From assembly GCA_964475755.1 (NCBI GenBank), contig CAYYXR010000009.1:1-64000 (forward strand): a DNA stretch of 64,000 nucleotides, in the 5' to 3' direction. The stretch's first letter is position 1. Each line of letters starts with the position of its first letter. The notes beneath the pieces were generated by a model, which ran no database searches, was not told the origin of the DNA, and was given only the letters and a program-made list of their open reading frames with translations. Shown here in pieces: positions 18,392-26,789 of this stretch. The position numbers were made by a program, and so were the translations under genes. The DNA is from UBA11612 sp964475755 (GTDB lineage Bacteria > Pseudomonadota > Alphaproteobacteria > Rhodospirillales > Rhodospirillaceae).

Positions 18392-18444
18392 GAGTGTCTC
18401 CCTGGATCGGATGGTTGCGGGTATGAACGCGCGGCAAGGTTAAC

Positions 18445-19032
18445 ATGGCGGCTAATATTCGCATCTTAAACTCGACGGGAATTCTCTGGCTTGTCCTGAG
18501 CGCCGTCTGGCTTGTTACAATTGCCCGTTACGCAACCGGCGGCGCCGTATACGGTGAATTCATCCATGCCACCGGCGAGTGGTCGGTGCGCCTGATGATG
18601 GTCGCGATGGCGGCCACGCCGTTACGGCTGCTGTTTCCCGGAAGGGGCTGGACCGCTTGGCTGTTGAAACATCGCCGTCATTTCGGTGTGGCCTCGTTTG
18701 CCTTCGCGGTTCCGCATCTTGCGGCATACGTTCTGCGCCTGGATGGGCCCCGCATTGCCTCTGAGGCCATTGAGCCGGGGATGCTGACAGGCTGGATCGC
18801 ATTCCTGATTTTTCTGGCGCTGGCCGTCACGAGCAACGATACATTCGTGCGAAAGTTGGGACGCCAATGGAAATTGCTCCACCGGTTTGTTTATGTTGCC
18901 GCCATATTGACCTTTGCGCACTGGATCCTCACGGCCTATGACCCAGCGGCCGGTATTGCTCACCTTATTGTGCTCGCAGCATTGGAAATGTTTCGCGTGT
19001 GGAGAGTGCGCGACTCTAAGCCGGGCCAATAA
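18445..19032 (+). CDS. ferric-reductase-like membrane protein (MsrQ-like)
   Basis: A 195-residue inner-membrane protein with about five hydrophobic helices and regularly placed histidines (HATGEW, HRRHFG, HLAAY, HRFVY, HWILT). These would ligate two b-type hemes, as in the ferric-reductase-like transmembrane domain of YedZ/MsrQ and related cytochromes. In MsrQ, electrons go to a periplasmic methionine sulfoxide reductase (MsrP); no MsrP is next to it here, and the msrA at 23407 is a different enzyme. Length fits the family. It is followed by a good terminator. Confidence 0.7.
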   Translation: MAANIRILNSTGILWLVLSAVWLVTIARYATGGAVYGEFIHATGEWSVRLMMVAMAATPLRLLFPGRGWTAWLLKHRRHFGVASFAFAVPHLAAYVLRLDGPRIASEAIEPGMLTGWIAFLIFLALAVTSNDTFVRKLGRQWKLLHRFVYVAAILTFAHWILTAYDPAAGIAHLIVLAALEMFRVWRVRDSKPGQ

Positions 19033-19065
19033 AAACGCCGCCGTCTTATGCAGACAGCGGCGTTT
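19033..19065. terminator. bidirectional terminator between convergent genes
   Basis: AAACGCCGC (19033-19041) pairs with GCGGCGTTT (19057-19065), and GTCT/AGAC extend the stem inside with a TATGC loop. The A-rich start and T-rich end let it act on both strands. It lies right after the stop at 19032 and before the convergent cytochrome c gene. Confidence 0.8.
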
Positions 19066-19088
19066 CAATCTGTAGCAGGATTTAAAGC

Positions 19089-19496
19089 TTATTCGCCGCA
19101 AACAGCGGGGTCTTCCGAAACCTTTTGTATATAGGCAATAACGTCTGCGCGCTCCTGTTCGTCATATAGACCAACAAAGCCCATCATGGTGCCGCTGACG
19201 TAGGTGAACGGCGATTTCAGAAACTCATGGAGTTCTTCCTCTGTCCAGGTGATTTCCGACTCTTGCATGGCCGAGGAGTAATTGTAATCCGGCACACTGG
19301 CGGCCGCACGGCCCACAACACCGCAATGCTTCGGTCCGACCTTGTTTTCCTTGAAGTCGTGACAGCCGATGCATTGTGCATAGACTTCTTCGCCTTTTAC
19401 CGGATCGCCTTCCACGGCGGCGGCAGGCCCTATCAGCGCAAACGGCGCGATAACGGTAGTGGCGGCAACAGACAGAACAAAAGTACGAACAGACAT
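19089..19496 (-). CDS. class I cytochrome c
   Basis: A 135-residue periplasmic cytochrome. It has a signal peptide (about residues 1-24, ending GPAAAVEG), the heme-attachment motif CIGCH, and GPKHCGVVGRAAASVPDYNYSSAM, typical of the mitochondrial-like cytochrome c2 branch. The distal methionine ligand is probably in SGTMMGFVG. It carries electrons between a membrane complex and a terminal oxidase or a dehydrogenase. The ATG at 19496 has GGAGAAG upstream. It ends in a cysteine-bearing AVCGE tail. Confidence 0.88.
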   Translation of the reverse strand: MSVRTFVLSVAATTVIAPFALIGPAAAVEGDPVKGEEVYAQCIGCHDFKENKVGPKHCGVVGRAAASVPDYNYSSAMQESEITWTEEELHEFLKSPFTYVSGTMMGFVGLYDEQERADVIAYIQKVSEDPAVCGE

Positions 19497-19679
19497 TGAC
19501 GTTCTTCTCCAATAGTTTTCAAAACGCATTCCAAACAAACCCAGCGCTCTTTATGAACGCAGAAAACGGCGCTTTCTGGGCGTAAATTTTTAAGGCGTGG
19601 CCTGATATCCCGTTAAGTACCGGGCAGGCAAGCATAATCGGGGCGGGGCTGTCACAAATGCTTACAAAAAAGACGCCGC

Positions 19680-21038
19680 CTATGCCGAAGCAGCCAATAC
19701 CTGATCCGCGGCCAATAGGCCAAAAGTGGCGGCGAAATTCAGGCCGCCCGCATAGCCCTCGCCGTAGATGTTGCCTGCATCTGCGCCCGCGGCCAATAGC
19801 CCGGGAATCGGACGCCCACTGGCGTCGAGCACTCGGGCTTTGTTGTCCACGCAGAGGCCGCCGTGGGTCGCTGTGACGCCTGACTGCACTTCAACGGCGT
19901 AGAATGGCGGTGTGTCGTAAGTTTTCAAATCGCGGCGTCTTGGAGGGGTGAGATTCCGGCCATCGTTCGATGCGGCGGCATTGTACTGCGCAACTGTGCG
20001 CATAGCGGTGGTGGCATCGAATCCCCATTCCGACGTCTGTTGGAATAAATCCACCCAGTTTTCAGCAACGGCGACACGCGCACCTTCGTCGATTGCGATT
20101 TGAATTTTATCGATGGGAGAAGACGTGCCCGCGAGAACAAGGCGCGATTCGCTTTGCCTAACGGCGTCATCCAAAATAAGTAAGGCCTTTGCTTCCGGCT
20201 GCTCGAGAATGCGCTGCGCGTTTTGATGATCGCCAAGAGACTCATCGCAAAACCGATGACCTTGGGTGTTCAACAAGAGGCTTTTGATGCTCGCACCTTG
20301 GGTGTAGGCGCGAAATTCACGCGGTCCCCATGATTTTGCGGGCGACTGCATCACGTGTCCGTAAAACCCTTTCATGAAAGTCGATGTCGCAGCGCCTGCA
20401 CCGATGCCCAATCGCAAGCCATCACCCGTGCTGCAGGGATTTGAGCGCGCCAAGGCTCGGTCTGCGTTTGGATGAATGTACCGTTTAAGGAGTTCGGGAT
20501 TGGCTGGAAACCCGCCCGTCGCAAGGATGGTCCAGGGGGCGCGAACCTCGCTTAATCCATCGCGATCTGAAACGAGCGCTCCGACAACCGCACCATTCTC
20601 GGTGTCCAGAGTCTTGGCGACGGCATCGCAAACGATCCAGCCGCCTGCATTTCGAACGGCTGAGCGGCACCAATCGATGTAGGCGACCACGTCAAAGTCG
20701 TATCCCTTGCCGTAGTAGAGATGATAACTCAGTTCGGCAACTTGGATGCTGGTCGAGCGCAACCAGGTGGCCGCGGGCTCAAACATTTCAAATGCCGCAC
20801 GCTGAAGACTTGGATCGCCGCCCGGCGCTTCCTCCGCGAACATTTCGAGAGATTTCGCCGTCCACAGCTTTCCGCCTGAGAGCACCGCCGAGCCACCGAT
20901 GTCAGGGGCTTTTTCCACGACCAGTACAATCCGGCCGGCTTCGGCCAAGCGGGCAGCCACGGTCATACCAGCCATGCCGCCGCCGATGACGAGGGCATCC
21001 GTATTGAATGTCTCGGTTGGTTTATTTGAATGGGTCAT
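19680..21038 (-). CDS. FAD-dependent oxidoreductase, fumarate reductase/KstD-like
   Basis: A 452-residue flavoprotein. The N-terminal dinucleotide-binding motif is ALVIGGGMAGMTVAARLAEAG with VVEKAPDIGGSAVLSGG. The C-terminal FAD part is GLLAAGADAGNIYGEGYAGG. This is the fumarate reductase/succinate dehydrogenase flavoprotein superfamily, which includes 3-ketosteroid dehydrogenases and flavocytochrome-c-like enzymes. The substrate is unknown. Compared with the KstD-like protein at 33226 it lacks the PGDIGTKGG segment, so it is called only to superfamily level. The ATG at 21038 is used; an upstream TTG would add eight residues. Confidence 0.75.
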   Translation of the reverse strand: MTHSNKPTETFNTDALVIGGGMAGMTVAARLAEAGRIVLVVEKAPDIGGSAVLSGGKLWTAKSLEMFAEEAPGGDPSLQRAAFEMFEPAATWLRSTSIQVAELSYHLYYGKGYDFDVVAYIDWCRSAVRNAGGWIVCDAVAKTLDTENGAVVGALVSDRDGLSEVRAPWTILATGGFPANPELLKRYIHPNADRALARSNPCSTGDGLRLGIGAGAATSTFMKGFYGHVMQSPAKSWGPREFRAYTQGASIKSLLLNTQGHRFCDESLGDHQNAQRILEQPEAKALLILDDAVRQSESRLVLAGTSSPIDKIQIAIDEGARVAVAENWVDLFQQTSEWGFDATTAMRTVAQYNAAASNDGRNLTPPRRRDLKTYDTPPFYAVEVQSGVTATHGGLCVDNKARVLDASGRPIPGLLAAGADAGNIYGEGYAGGLNFAATFGLLAADQVLAASA

Positions 21039-21179
21039 CGGTCTCGTCGCTGTCGCAACCAAAGGAGCTATTGAAATCAGGCATTCAGAAACATTACGTG
21101 CTACTAGGGTGGTTACAAGTTTTCATTTCGTGGCGTATGCCACATCGTGCAGATACGTGCTGCCTAGAATCGTTTGGAT

Positions 21180-21920
21180 ATGAGTTCTCCTAATTTAATT
21201 AGTCATTCATCGCCTCACGGCGTGATACGCCTTAGATACCGGTCCCGCTCGAAAAGCTTTGTTTACGAGCAGCGCGGCGGCAATCAAAGCGCTGCCGATG
21301 CAAACGGAATTAGTGTGGACGGCTACGTCCATGCGCTCTTCGGCCTTGCTGCGCAATCCACGGGCAACAAGACGCTGATGATCGGGTGTGGCGGTGGAAC
21401 CCTTGCCAATATGCTGCACAAAGCTGGGCGGCGTGTGACCGTGGTCGATATCGACAAAGTGTCGTTCAAGCTGGCGCGCAGGTATTTCAAATTACCGCGC
21501 GCAGTCGAATGCCACGTTGATGATGGGGTTGCCTATTTGTGGAAAACGCGCAGGAAGTTTGACGTTATTGTTGTAGACGTTTTCGTCGGCGAAACGATTC
21601 CCGCGCCATTTTTTGAGGCGGCATTCTTTGAAGCCGTGAGAAAGCGGCTGAACGCGACAGGGTTTATGCTGATGAACGTGTGTTTGGCGAAAAGGGCGGA
21701 CGATACAGCGGACCGTCTTGCCGTGGGCTTTAAAAAGGCTGGGCTATCCGTAAGGGTGTTGGATGCACCCGGTCCGGAGCGCAATGCTGTCGTTCTGGCG
21801 GGAAATGTGCGCAAGCTGCGTACCCCGCGCCTTGAAATGGCGCCTGCAACAGGCGTTGACGAAATTGTGGAAGAACTCTCGGAAATGCATTTTCGCCGCA
21901 CCCGGCGCGTGAAGTCCTAA
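21180..21920 (+). CDS. spermidine synthase-like methyltransferase-fold protein
   Basis: A 246-residue protein with a Rossmann-type SAM-binding fold: TLMIGCGGGTLANMLHKAGRRVTVVDID, then HVDDGVAYL and DVIVVDVFVG. This is the pattern of polyamine aminopropyltransferase-like (SpeE-like) proteins. It lacks the full-length N-terminal domain of true spermidine synthases and is shorter, so a real aminopropyltransferase activity is doubtful. It is transcribed divergently from the flavoprotein at 19680-21038 (141-bp gap). The ATG at 21180 is chosen over a TTG six bases earlier. Confidence 0.7.
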   Translation: MSSPNLISHSSPHGVIRLRYRSRSKSFVYEQRGGNQSAADANGISVDGYVHALFGLAAQSTGNKTLMIGCGGGTLANMLHKAGRRVTVVDIDKVSFKLARRYFKLPRAVECHVDDGVAYLWKTRRKFDVIVVDVFVGETIPAPFFEAAFFEAVRKRLNATGFMLMNVCLAKRADDTADRLAVGFKKAGLSVRVLDAPGPERNAVVLAGNVRKLRTPRLEMAPATGVDEIVEELSEMHFRRTRRVKS

Positions 21921-21944
21921 AAGCCCCATCTGGCTTGAGACTTT

Positions 21945-22742
21945 CTAATGATGATTTGCGTTGTGCTCATTTACCAGATCACGCGTATGCTGGATGAGTT
22001 CGCGCCCGCCTGACTCACCGTGGCCTGGCACAACAATCTTTAACGCCAGGTAGCGTTCCATTGTATTCAATAGGCTGTCGTCCCAATGCAAGGGAAGCGC
22101 ATCTTCGGTGTTGCCCAGATCCGCTGCGTTTGAGGCGCGGATAAAACACCCGCCGAACAGAACTTTTTCTCCGCGGTCATAGACAACAACATTGTCCGCC
22201 GTGTGGCCCGGTCCCGGAAAAAAGGCCTCGACGACCCGCCCGCCTAGATCGAACGAAAATGAGTCCTGCGGAAGAGCAAATGCGATACTTCCCAGATTAT
22301 TTTGAGCCGCGCGTTCTACGGTTCCCGGAAAGGCGAAAGACGGAATACCTTTCGAGGTTGTTACGCTGATGCCGCCCATGCGGTCGACATGTGCGTGCGT
22401 GATCAAGAAATTCATAATTTTTGGACCGGCCAGCGGATTTTCCGGTGCGCGCAATGGCTTCAATTTCTCTATCAATTCCTCGGTGTCTTCCTTGGTCCAG
22501 GCCGTATCCACCAGAAGTACGCGGTCCGCGCCGACAAAGACCATACCATTGGATGGAATGCATGTTTCATCGGTCAGGGTGTTCCAACTCGTGTGTACCC
22601 AGGCACCCGGTGCGACTTCCGTAAGCGTCAGGTCCGGGCATCCGGTTGCTTCGGACGCGCCGAAAGCGTCCGGCAGCGCGAGAGTAAAAATAAAGAACGC
22701 GATAGCTCCGAAAAACGAGCGACGAGCTAAAACATTCGGCAT
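21945..22742 (-). CDS. subclass B1-like metallo-beta-lactamase
   Basis: A 265-residue secreted protein (signal peptide about residues 1-29). It carries the complete B1 metal-binding set: H116-A-H118-V-D120-R121, H180 in FPGPGHTADN, C199 in FGGCFIR and H241 in VPGHGE. The stretches GGCFIRASNAADLGNTEDA and VVPGHGESGGRELIQHTRDL are laid out as in BcII-type enzymes, including the DLGN..DA segment. Arginine replaces the lysine usual after GGCLV. B1 enzymes hydrolyse beta-lactams including carbapenems in the periplasm. Whether this one does is untested, because family members without lactamase activity exist. AGGAGA precedes the ATG. It is divergent from the VOC lipoprotein gene. No mobile element is nearby. 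Confidence 0.85.
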   Translation of the reverse strand: MPNVLARRSFFGAIAFFIFTLALPDAFGASEATGCPDLTLTEVAPGAWVHTSWNTLTDETCIPSNGMVFVGADRVLLVDTAWTKEDTEELIEKLKPLRAPENPLAGPKIMNFLITHAHVDRMGGISVTTSKGIPSFAFPGTVERAAQNNLGSIAFALPQDSFSFDLGGRVVEAFFPGPGHTADNVVVYDRGEKVLFGGCFIRASNAADLGNTEDALPLHWDDSLLNTMERYLALKIVVPGHGESGGRELIQHTRDLVNEHNANHH

Positions 22743-22856
22743 ATGAATCGATCTCCTGACTCGAAAAGAATGAGTGCGCATATCTATATCTTATTCTTTC
22801 TTGGTCTGAAACGTGCGAAAGTACGTGCCTTAATACGTTGCCGGGGGGACAACGCA

Positions 22857-23402
22857 ATGAGATTTTCCAATCATAAGATTTTGATTGCCGGAGCCGCTTT
22901 GCTCCTGTGTGCGTGCAATAGTGAAAACACTGGTTCGCAAGCATCCAATGATGGATCAGTGGGCGCCCGGGAGATGCCGTCCCCGGCCATAATTTTTCCC
23001 GCGCTCAACGTCATCGATTTAGAAGCGACGGAAGCGTTCTACACGGACATGCTGGGGATGAAGTCGGTTTTGCGCCTCGGCGGTGAGGGGGATACGACCC
23101 AGGAGGTCACGCTCAATTTCAGCGGTGACCTTTACGCGCCGGAATCTTCATTGGTTCTGAACTACAATTCCGAACGGACGGAACCGTATACGTTTGATGC
23201 TTTCAGCCGCATCGCGTTCAGGGTGGATGATGTGGACATGCTCGTCGAAAAAATGCGGGCCGCAGGTTACAAGGTGCTTTCTGAGCCGCGCATGATCGAA
23301 GGCACGGGCATCAAGCTGGCTTTTGTCGAAGATCCGAACGGGGCGCGCGTTGAACTTATTCAGGGCATGGCGTCCGCTGACGAACTCGAAGGGTCGCCCT
23401 AA
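22857..23402 (+). CDS. VOC/glyoxalase-fold lipoprotein
   Basis: A 181-residue protein. The N-terminus is a lipoprotein signal, with LLLCAC placing the lipid-bearing cysteine at residue 20, followed by a Ser/Asn-rich linker. The rest (about residues 43-170) is one vicinal-oxygen-chelate domain: LNVIDLEATEAFYTDMLGMKSVLRLGG and FVEDPNGARVELIQG. VOC proteins include glyoxalases, dioxygenases and binding proteins. A surface or periplasmic lipoprotein form is unusual. The ATG at 22857 has GGGGGGAC upstream; earlier in-frame codons would bury the signal. Its stop is four bases from the convergent msrA stop. Confidence 0.75.
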   Translation: MRFSNHKILIAGAALLLCACNSENTGSQASNDGSVGAREMPSPAIIFPALNVIDLEATEAFYTDMLGMKSVLRLGGEGDTTQEVTLNFSGDLYAPESSLVLNYNSERTEPYTFDAFSRIAFRVDDVDMLVEKMRAAGYKVLSEPRMIEGTGIKLAFVEDPNGARVELIQGMASADELEGSP

Positions 23403-23406
23403 AAGC

Positions 23407-24039
23407 TTAGTCGAAGAGCGGAATTTGCTCGCCGGCCTTGTCGGCCCAAACTTGTTCTAACCGCGCATCGCGCCCGCAATTCCAGCGGTAGAATTTATAG
23501 CGCACGGGATTTTTCATGTAATAGTCCTGGTGATAATCCTCGGCGTCGTAGAATCGGTCCAATTCGACTATTCGTGTGGCGATGTTTGCGCCAAGGGTCT
23601 CGCCAACAAGAGACTTTGACCGCCGTGCCGCCTGTTCCTGTTCCGCGCTGGAGTAAAAGATCGCAGTCTTATACGACTCGCCCCGGTCGCAAAACTGGCC
23701 ACCGTCGTCGAGCGGATCTACGTTCGCCCAATAGGTTTCCAGCAGCGTTTCGTAAGAAACCTTCTTGGGATCATAGGTCACCTGAATGACTTCCAGGTGA
23801 CCGGTTCCGCCCGCTGAGACCTGCTTATAGGTCGGATTCTCCAGGTTTCCGCCGGCATATCCCGATACTGTTGAGTGCACACCGTCCAACTTGTCGAATG
23901 GGGGTTCCATACACCAGAAGCAGCCTCCTGCAAAAACAGCCGTCGCCCGCTCCTCGTCTTGTGCGGCGGCGGACAAAACACAGAGCCCAGCCACCGCGGC
24001 TGCAATCAGGTGCGCGAGAGTTTTGGGTTTTTGAAGCAT
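23407..24039 (-). CDS. msrA: peptide methionine-(S)-S-oxide reductase MsrA
   Basis: A 210-residue enzyme that reduces S-methionine sulfoxide in proteins. The catalytic motif GGCFWCMEPPFDKL starts at residue 38, with the nucleophile C40 and a nearby C43. It is followed by VSGYAGG and later HLEVIQVTYDP and FYDAEDYHQDYY. A signal peptide (about residues 8-26, ending SAAAQ) predicts a periplasmic location, which is less usual than cytosolic MsrA. The ATG at 24039 lies five bases after GGAGGAC. Full family length. Confidence 0.93.
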   Translation of the reverse strand: MLQKPKTLAHLIAAAVAGLCVLSAAAQDEERATAVFAGGCFWCMEPPFDKLDGVHSTVSGYAGGNLENPTYKQVSAGGTGHLEVIQVTYDPKKVSYETLLETYWANVDPLDDGGQFCDRGESYKTAIFYSSAEQEQAARRSKSLVGETLGANIATRIVELDRFYDAEDYHQDYYMKNPVRYKFYRWNCGRDARLEQVWADKAGEQIPLFD

Positions 24040-24218
24040 GATGTCCTCCAAAAATTCGGAAGATACTTACCTGAGCGTGAACATTGGCGTTGATGCCGTC
24101 AACTGAAGAACAGGTAACAATACTGGCCGAAACGGTTCCAGGGCGGCTAAGGTCGTCAGAAGGCTTGGGTTTTTCGCGTTCTTAGTATACGTCTTTAACG
24201 GGGAACCGACGAGGGGAC

Positions 24219-24701
24219 ATGGCAACTGATTCCACGATGCTCGATCCATCCAAATACGATGAGATCGACCGGCAAATTCTCAGCATCCTCAAAGAGGACG
24301 GGCGCGCAACCAACCAGGATATTGCGCGTGAACTCAAGATTGCGGCCGCGACCGTAAGTGCGCGCATTCGGCGTATGGAAGATGCGAAGGCTATGCGCGT
24401 GGTCGCTGCCGTGGATTTTTCTGCGTACGGCTTCAATATTATGCTTGCTATCGGAGTTGAGGTTCAAAAGCGCCCCGCAGAAATGGTCGCGCGCGACCTT
24501 GCAAAGTTGCCGCAGGTGTTCGCCGCGCACTTGGTGACGGGAGCGAAAGATATCGAGATGCTGGTCGTGCTTTCGGACTTGTCGGAATTGCCGGAATTTC
24601 TCATGAACGATGTGGCGCAGATCGAGGGGATAAGGAGTCTTTCTCCGGCGATCGCGGTAGAAGTCACTAAATACGATTTTGACGTATCGATGCTCAAATG
24701 A
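24219..24701 (+). CDS. Lrp/AsnC-family transcriptional regulator (first of pair)
   Basis: A 160-residue regulator. The N-terminal helix-turn-helix covers about residues 14-60 (YDEIDRQILSILKEDGRATNQDIARELKIAAATVSARIRRME). A C-terminal RAM-type ligand-binding domain follows (VFAAHLVTGAKDIEMLVVLSDLSEL). Lrp/AsnC proteins form octamers and sense amino acids or other small molecules. The last four bases overlap the start of the next regulator (ATGA), so both are made from one transcript. The targets are unknown; the catabolic genes to the right are candidates. Confidence 0.9.
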   Translation: MATDSTMLDPSKYDEIDRQILSILKEDGRATNQDIARELKIAAATVSARIRRMEDAKAMRVVAAVDFSAYGFNIMLAIGVEVQKRPAEMVARDLAKLPQVFAAHLVTGAKDIEMLVVLSDLSELPEFLMNDVAQIEGIRSLSPAIAVEVTKYDFDVSMLK

Positions 24702-25204
24702 CCCGATATCAGCTTGACGATCTAGATCACAAGATAATTGAAGTTCTTGGAAAGGACGCGCGGGTGAGTAACCGCAAGATTGCGGTGAGCCTCGGCGTGA
24801 CCGAGGGAACGATCCGCGGGCGCATTAAGCGCCTGCAGGAAGAGAACTACATTCGATTTACCGCAATTACCAATCAAGAGCATCTCGGCAGCCCTCGCCT
24901 GGTCTTGATCGGTGTTGTAGCGGTTCAAAAGTCTGTGCGTGAACTTGCGGACCAAATCGCTGATATGCCGGGTATTCGCGCGGTTTTGACGACGCTGGGT
25001 CGGTTTGAGATTCTGGCCGTGGGCTTGTTTGATGAGCTAGAAGTGGTGTTGGACGTTGCCAACAACTCAATCTTACCGCTTCCCGGTGTGCGACACGTTG
25101 AAACGTCAGTCGTCGTCAAGACGCTCAAATACAATTCGCGGTTCGCTAAAATTGTACCTAACGACGCGGTGAAAAAGAGCCGCAGCCGAAAACCCGCCAA
25201 ATAA
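24698..25204 (+). CDS. Lrp/AsnC-family transcriptional regulator (second of pair)
   Basis: A 168-residue regulator with an N-terminal helix-turn-helix (LDHKIIEVLGKDARVSNRKIAVSLGVTEGTIRGRIKRLQEE) and a RAM-like domain (IADMPGIRAVLTTLGRFEILAVGLFDEL). The C-terminal ~20 residues are basic (KKSRSRKPAK). It overlaps the first regulator by four bases. Its stop is five bases from the convergent HsaA-like gene. The two regulators differ in sequence outside the shared fold, so they may form a hetero-oligomer, but this is inference. Confidence 0.9.
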   Translation: MTRYQLDDLDHKIIEVLGKDARVSNRKIAVSLGVTEGTIRGRIKRLQEENYIRFTAITNQEHLGSPRLVLIGVVAVQKSVRELADQIADMPGIRAVLTTLGRFEILAVGLFDELEVVLDVANNSILPLPGVRHVETSVVVKTLKYNSRFAKIVPNDAVKKSRSRKPAK

Positions 25205-25209
25205 TCCGC

Positions 25210-26421
25210 CTAGATAAAGAACTCTTTGACGTCTTCACCCATGTTCTTGGCGCCGATGGACACACCCAGCAGAGTAGGTGTGTTGGCGACATGGGCCCGC
25301 GCCGTTTTCAGATCCATCCAAGGCCGCACGATGGGGCTATCCAGATAGATCGATTTGCCGCCCAAGTGTATGAGCAACTTGTCTACCAATTCCGCGCAAC
25401 GCCATGCGACCCGTGAAGACTGGAACCTGTACATCATGCGGTCGTCGAGGCTGATCTCGCGGCCCTCGCGCACCGCGCCCATCATTTTCTCGAAGTTGTG
25501 TTCGATGGTGTTGCGCATATCTTCAATTTCGGCCATGGCGATTGCCGCATCGTTCTGAGCGAAGGGATCGCTTTTGGAGGCTTTGCCGGTATTGGTCGAT
25601 ACGCGCTTGGCCGCGATTTCCAAAAATACCTTTAATGCGCCGCGGGTTGCGCCTATGCACGCCGTGGAAACGGCACGCACGAATATCTGCGCCCACGGCA
25701 ATTGGAAAATGTCGGCTGTGTTTTCAGCCTGACCAGGGTTCTTGCACATGAAGCCGTCAAATGCGCAATGTGTGCGATGTTCGGGAACGAACGCATTTTC
25801 CACCAAAATGTCCTGGCTGCCCGTACCTCTGAGGCCAATGGTGTGCCATTTGTCGATGATCTTGTAGTCGCTGCGCGGCAACAGGAACGTGCGCATATCC
25901 GGCGGGTCGCCGTCCTTCGCCGGCGGGATCATCGCGCCGAGAAAAATCCACTCGCAATGATCGCAGCCGCTGGAAAAGCCCCACTGGCCGCTTAATTTGT
26001 AGCCACCTTCAACGCGTTCAACTTTGCCCACGGGCTGATAGGACGACGAGATCAGGACCGAGGAGTCCTCGGACCAGACATCTTCCTGCGCCTTGGAATG
26101 AAATAGTCCAAGCTGATAGGGGTGGACGCCGACAACGCCAAGAACCCAAGCGCTCGACATGCAACCTTCGGCAATGGCGATTTGGACGTCGTAAAAGACG
26201 CGCGGGTCCATCTCGAAGCCGCCCCAGCGCTTGGGCTTCAAGATGTCGAAGAAGCCGGCTTCTTTGAAATCGCGAATGGTGTCTTCGGGAATTTTGCGGT
26301 CCGCTTCGGCCTTCGCTGACCGTTCCTTTAGAATCGGGATCATGGCACGCGCGCGTTCCACCAGTTCGTCCTCTGTAGGGATGGCGTTGGTATTATCCTG
26401 CTTGATTGCCGTGACCGCCAT
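25210..26421 (-). CDS. HsaA-like flavin-dependent monooxygenase (acyl-CoA dehydrogenase fold)
   Basis: A 403-residue protein of the acyl-CoA-dehydrogenase-fold monooxygenases (HpaB/HsaA group). Features include ERARAMIPILKERSAKAEADRKIPEDTI, GGFEMDPRVFYDVQIAIAEGCMSSAWVLGV, and GLRGTGSQDILVENAFVPEHRT. In steroid catabolism HsaA, with the flavin reductase HsaB, hydroxylates the aromatised A ring of 3-HSA to 3,4-DHSA. Length and the N-terminal pattern fit HsaA better than ordinary acyl-CoA dehydrogenases. No HsaB partner is in the window. It lies beside the ring-degradation operon, which supports the assignment. The ATG at 26421 follows GGGAGGAC. Confidence 0.78.
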   Translation of the reverse strand: MAVTAIKQDNTNAIPTEDELVERARAMIPILKERSAKAEADRKIPEDTIRDFKEAGFFDILKPKRWGGFEMDPRVFYDVQIAIAEGCMSSAWVLGVVGVHPYQLGLFHSKAQEDVWSEDSSVLISSSYQPVGKVERVEGGYKLSGQWGFSSGCDHCEWIFLGAMIPPAKDGDPPDMRTFLLPRSDYKIIDKWHTIGLRGTGSQDILVENAFVPEHRTHCAFDGFMCKNPGQAENTADIFQLPWAQIFVRAVSTACIGATRGALKVFLEIAAKRVSTNTGKASKSDPFAQNDAAIAMAEIEDMRNTIEHNFEKMMGAVREGREISLDDRMMYRFQSSRVAWRCAELVDKLLIHLGGKSIYLDSPIVRPWMDLKTARAHVANTPTLLGVSIGAKNMGEDVKEFFI

Positions 26422-26789
26422 TTGCCGTCCTCCCAATTCCTTTTTAAGGTCTGCTCAGTAGGACCGGCACAACAGCCCACGTTGAGACAATTCGTAATAA
26501 TAAGACCAAAAATATACGCATATCCAATTAAGCGCAACTGAATCATACCCCAATGCGCGCGCCTTTGTCCCCCCCCATCCGTTTTGCTGGGTCGCGCGCC
26601 ATTTTTGTGTGTTTTCAACAACCAATGACCCGGGATGGGGATCGGAATTAAAGGATTGAGCCAGATAGCGCATATTCGATTTGCGTAAATTGTTGTCCCA
26701 TAAAATACGTATCCTATTGACATGTGCTGGCAATAAAATCAGGAATCGGATGAACAGGAAGGCCGCAGATCAGGGGAGGGACCTTGGTC
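26422..26789. promoter_or_regulatory. divergent intergenic region
   Basis: This 368-bp non-coding gap separates the HsaA-like gene (minus) from the SnoaL-like gene (plus). It contains the 9-mer TACCCCAAT (26546-26554), also found inverted at 51286-51294, a CCCCCCCC run (26570-26577) and an A/T-rich stretch (26496-26520) that would suit a promoter. A TTGACA hexamer occurs at 26716-26721 without a good -10. No RNA gene or repeat was seen. Confidence 0.35.

Noticed and set aside
18445..19032. MsrQ with msrA at 23407 as its partner
   Set aside because: MsrQ works with periplasmic molybdoenzyme MsrP, not with MsrA, and the genes are 4 kb apart with unrelated genes between them.
22857..23402. VOC-fold protein as the missing extradiol dioxygenase HsaC
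   Set aside because: It is only 181 residues, has a single VOC domain and a lipoprotein signal; HsaC is about 300 residues, cytosolic and two-domain.
26566..26579. Poly-C run in the 26.5 kb gap as a phase-variable switch
   Set aside because: It is in a non-coding region, only about eight C long, with no adjacent promoter spacing or reading frame that a slip would alter in an obvious way.
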